Shown here piece after piece: positions 62,740 through 64,000 of a stretch of DNA of 64,000 nucleotides (position 1 is the first letter of the stretch; each line of letters starts with the position of its first letter). Source of the stretch: CAYMMX01 sp964391675 (GTDB taxonomy: Bacteria > Cyanobacteriota > Vampirovibrionia > Gastranaerophilales > Gastranaerophilaceae); contig CAYMMX010000003.1 of assembly GCA_964391675.1 (NCBI GenBank), positions 185,796 to 249,795 of the forward strand, in the 5' to 3' direction. A program made the translations under genes and the position numbers. Below the pieces are notes generated by a model. The model did not search any database. It saw only the letters and a list, made by a program, of their open reading frames with translations, and was not told the origin of the DNA.

Positions 62740-63531
62740 ATGATAAGTAATTTAGCTGTTATACATAAAACAGCACAAATAGCTGAAGATGTTGAGATAG
62801 GACCAAATGTAGTAATTGGCGAAAATGTTAAACTTAAAAGCGGTGTAAAAATTATTTCAAGTGCTCATTTGGAGTTTTGTGAAATCGGGGAAAATACAAT
62901 AATTCATCCATTTTCAACAATCGGTACAGCACCTCAAGATTTGGGGTACAAAAATGAACCTACAAAAGTTATTGTTGGTGAGAATTGTCTGATTAGAGAA
63001 AATGTAACTATAAACAGAGCCGCAAACTGCGGAGATTTTACAACAAGAGTTGGAAACAAATGCATGCTTATGACAGGTTCACATGTTGCTCATAATTGTA
63101 AGCTTGAAGATGAAGTTATCCTCGCGAATTTAGTTACACTTGGAGGTCATGTTCAAGTTGGATTTGGAGCGTTTATCGGTGGAATGGGCGTTTACCATCA
63201 AAACATTAGAATTGGAGAATTAGCTATTATAAGCGGATTCTCTGCCGCACGTCAAGATATTTTACCTTATTCAAAAAATGACGGAAAACCCGCTTATTCC
63301 TGCGGCATAAATGTTGTTGCACTCAAACGTAGAGGTGTTTCACAAGAGGATAGAACCTCGATTAATGAAGTGTTTAAATTATTATCTTCACACGAATATA
63401 ATACATCTCAGGCTATTGAAAAAATTAAGAATACATTACAAACTAACGCTTATGTTGAAAAAATGATTGAATTTGTACAAACATCAAAAAGAGGCGTGTC
63501 GTTAAAAAGACATAAATCAGGACAGGATTAA
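62740..63531 (+). CDS. lpxA: LpxA-like acyl-ACP:UDP-sugar O-acyltransferase
   Basis: 263 aa left-handed beta-helix built from [LIV]-G-x-x-x-x repeats ('VEIGPNVVIGENVKLKSG...'). The active-site region 'MTGSHVAHNCKL' carries the two His equivalent to E. coli His122/His125. The C-terminal 'GINVVALKRRGVSQEDRTSINEVFKLL' helix is typical. LpxA adds the first acyl chain in lipid A synthesis. No lpxD, fabZ or lpxB neighbours it, so it could be a dedicated second copy for this cluster. ATG at 62740; a GTG three codons earlier is also possible. Confidence 0.85.
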   Translation: MISNLAVIHKTAQIAEDVEIGPNVVIGENVKLKSGVKIISSAHLEFCEIGENTIIHPFSTIGTAPQDLGYKNEPTKVIVGENCLIRENVTINRAANCGDFTTRVGNKCMLMTGSHVAHNCKLEDEVILANLVTLGGHVQVGFGAFIGGMGVYHQNIRIGELAIISGFSAARQDILPYSKNDGKPAYSCGINVVALKRRGVSQEDRTSINEVFKLLSSHEYNTSQAIEKIKNTLQTNAYVEKMIEFVQTSKRGVSLKRHKSGQD

Positions 63532-63586
63532 TCAAAAATATATTGAAAATTTTTTATAAGTCCTACGAGTCTGTAAAATACCTACC

Positions 63587-64000
63587 TTAAAAAGATTTGA
63601 CCTGATCTGCATAAAAACCGCTTTGTATATTGCCATAAAGAAGTTTAAGCATTTTTGTTGCTTTTACCATTTCAGGACAATTTTTTGTATGTCTTTTTGC
63701 AATATCGCAAGCTGATTTTTCAAAACATTTTGAACAATCATACATAGCCTTGTTACAATATTGAGTGCCTTTTGAAATAAATCCGCGTTGTGCAACCCAC
63801 GCTTTGCGACAAATAATTTTATGTGAACGTACATATTGTTTAGGATAAATATGTTCTTCCAGATATTTTTCAAATTGTTTCTTAAATTCTTCAAAATCAA
63901 GCACAGTAAGGCAATACTGCTTGTGGTAGCCTCTCCGAGATAAAATATAAGAACAAGGTACATCAAAATACATATTTTTAACAAGTTTTCTTATATCAAA
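63587..64000 (-). CDS. Cysteine-rich unknown protein (5' end outside window)
   Basis: The frame is open to the right edge, so the true start lies beyond 64000; the ATG at 63973 is internal. At least 137 residues are seen. Cys-rich segment 'CNKAMYDCSKCFEKSACDIAKRHTKNCPEM' pattern and 'SYILSRRGYHKQYCLTVLDF' are the striking parts. Possibly metal-binding. Not recognised. It is convergent with lpxA. Confidence 0.6.
   Translation of the reverse strand, partial: FDIRKLVKNMYFDVPCSYILSRRGYHKQYCLTVLDFEEFKKQFEKYLEEHIYPKQYVRSHKIICRKAWVAQRGFISKGTQYCNKAMYDCSKCFEKSACDIAKRHTKNCPEMVKATKMLKLLYGNIQSGFYADQVKSF

Noticed and set aside
63664..63984. Second minus-strand frame overlapping the Cys-rich gene
   Set aside because: Shadow in another frame; the frame ending at 63587 has coherent composition.
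1..64000. CRISPR arrays, rRNA genes, complete insertion sequences
   Set aside because: No regularly spaced repeats, no rRNA-like stretch, and no transposase frame seen on either strand.

Overview
The window is a contiguous piece of an AT-rich bacterial chromosome with the standard genetic code. Three things indicate a two-membrane, Gram-negative-type cell: an LpxA-type acyltransferase, an MlaA domain, and a TolC-family outer-membrane factor. A flagellar block (fliE-fliF-fliG-fliH-flhA) indicates motility. The protein styles fit gut Melainabacteria/Vampirovibrionia (Candidatus Gastranaerophilales): small proteins beginning with an 'ASQAR..L' signature, 'MKI.P..N..F'-type N-termini, and a PocR-GAF sensor beside flagellar genes. 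That assignment is an inference from family style, not a database result.

Layout. 1-1230: end of a zinc-phospholipase-C-like protein and an unknown gene. 1321-7846: housekeeping block (rpsB leader, rpsB, tsf, deoB on the other strand, nusB, ftsY, ffh, tRNA-Pro). 7983-15092: an unknown protein, the ychF-metX-metW cluster, a small unknown gene and secA. 15190-18504: a gene behind a sigma-28-like promoter, a small unknown, a divergent sigma-70-family factor and an unlisted 58-codon gene. 18704-21985: a giant PocR/GAF/PAS sensor with a dead histidine-kinase stub. 21996-27296 (minus): a metal-regulator (MntR/DtxR) cluster with a His-rich membrane protein, then an osmolyte cluster (GntR-RCK_C BusR-like regulator, SpoIIAA-like protein, ablA, ablB). 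27297-28965: a structured intergenic region, tRNA-Leu(CAA), a secreted protein and yidD. 28976-34858 (minus): flagellar operon. 35134-38817: small proteins, hisH, rpsU and a coiled-coil repeat protein. 39009-45264: ribE, ribBA, a GNAT, an MsbA-like ABC transporter and a DUF1015 protein. 45341-47566: a degenerate HD-GYP protein and a coiled-coil protein. 47675-51481: four tandem GT2 glycosyltransferases sharing a nearly identical 5' module. 51522-54572: tRNA-Leu(GAG), a TPR protein, pth and an HTH regulator. 54818-63531: a divergent cluster of a type III polyketide synthase, EmrB, EmrA and MarR facing TolC, an MlaA-alpha/beta-hydrolase fusion and LpxA.

The most noteworthy system is the last one. 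A type III PKS is in an operon with an EmrAB exporter. Across a shared regulatory gap lie the outer-membrane channel, an MlaA-hydrolase fusion and an LpxA-like acyltransferase. Together they look like a locus that makes and exports a polyketide lipid, or remodels the outer membrane with one. Second is the BusR-like regulator beside ablAB, which suggests c-di-AMP control of N-acetyl-beta-lysine synthesis. Third are the mosaic GT2 array and two signalling proteins whose catalytic motifs are visibly ruined.
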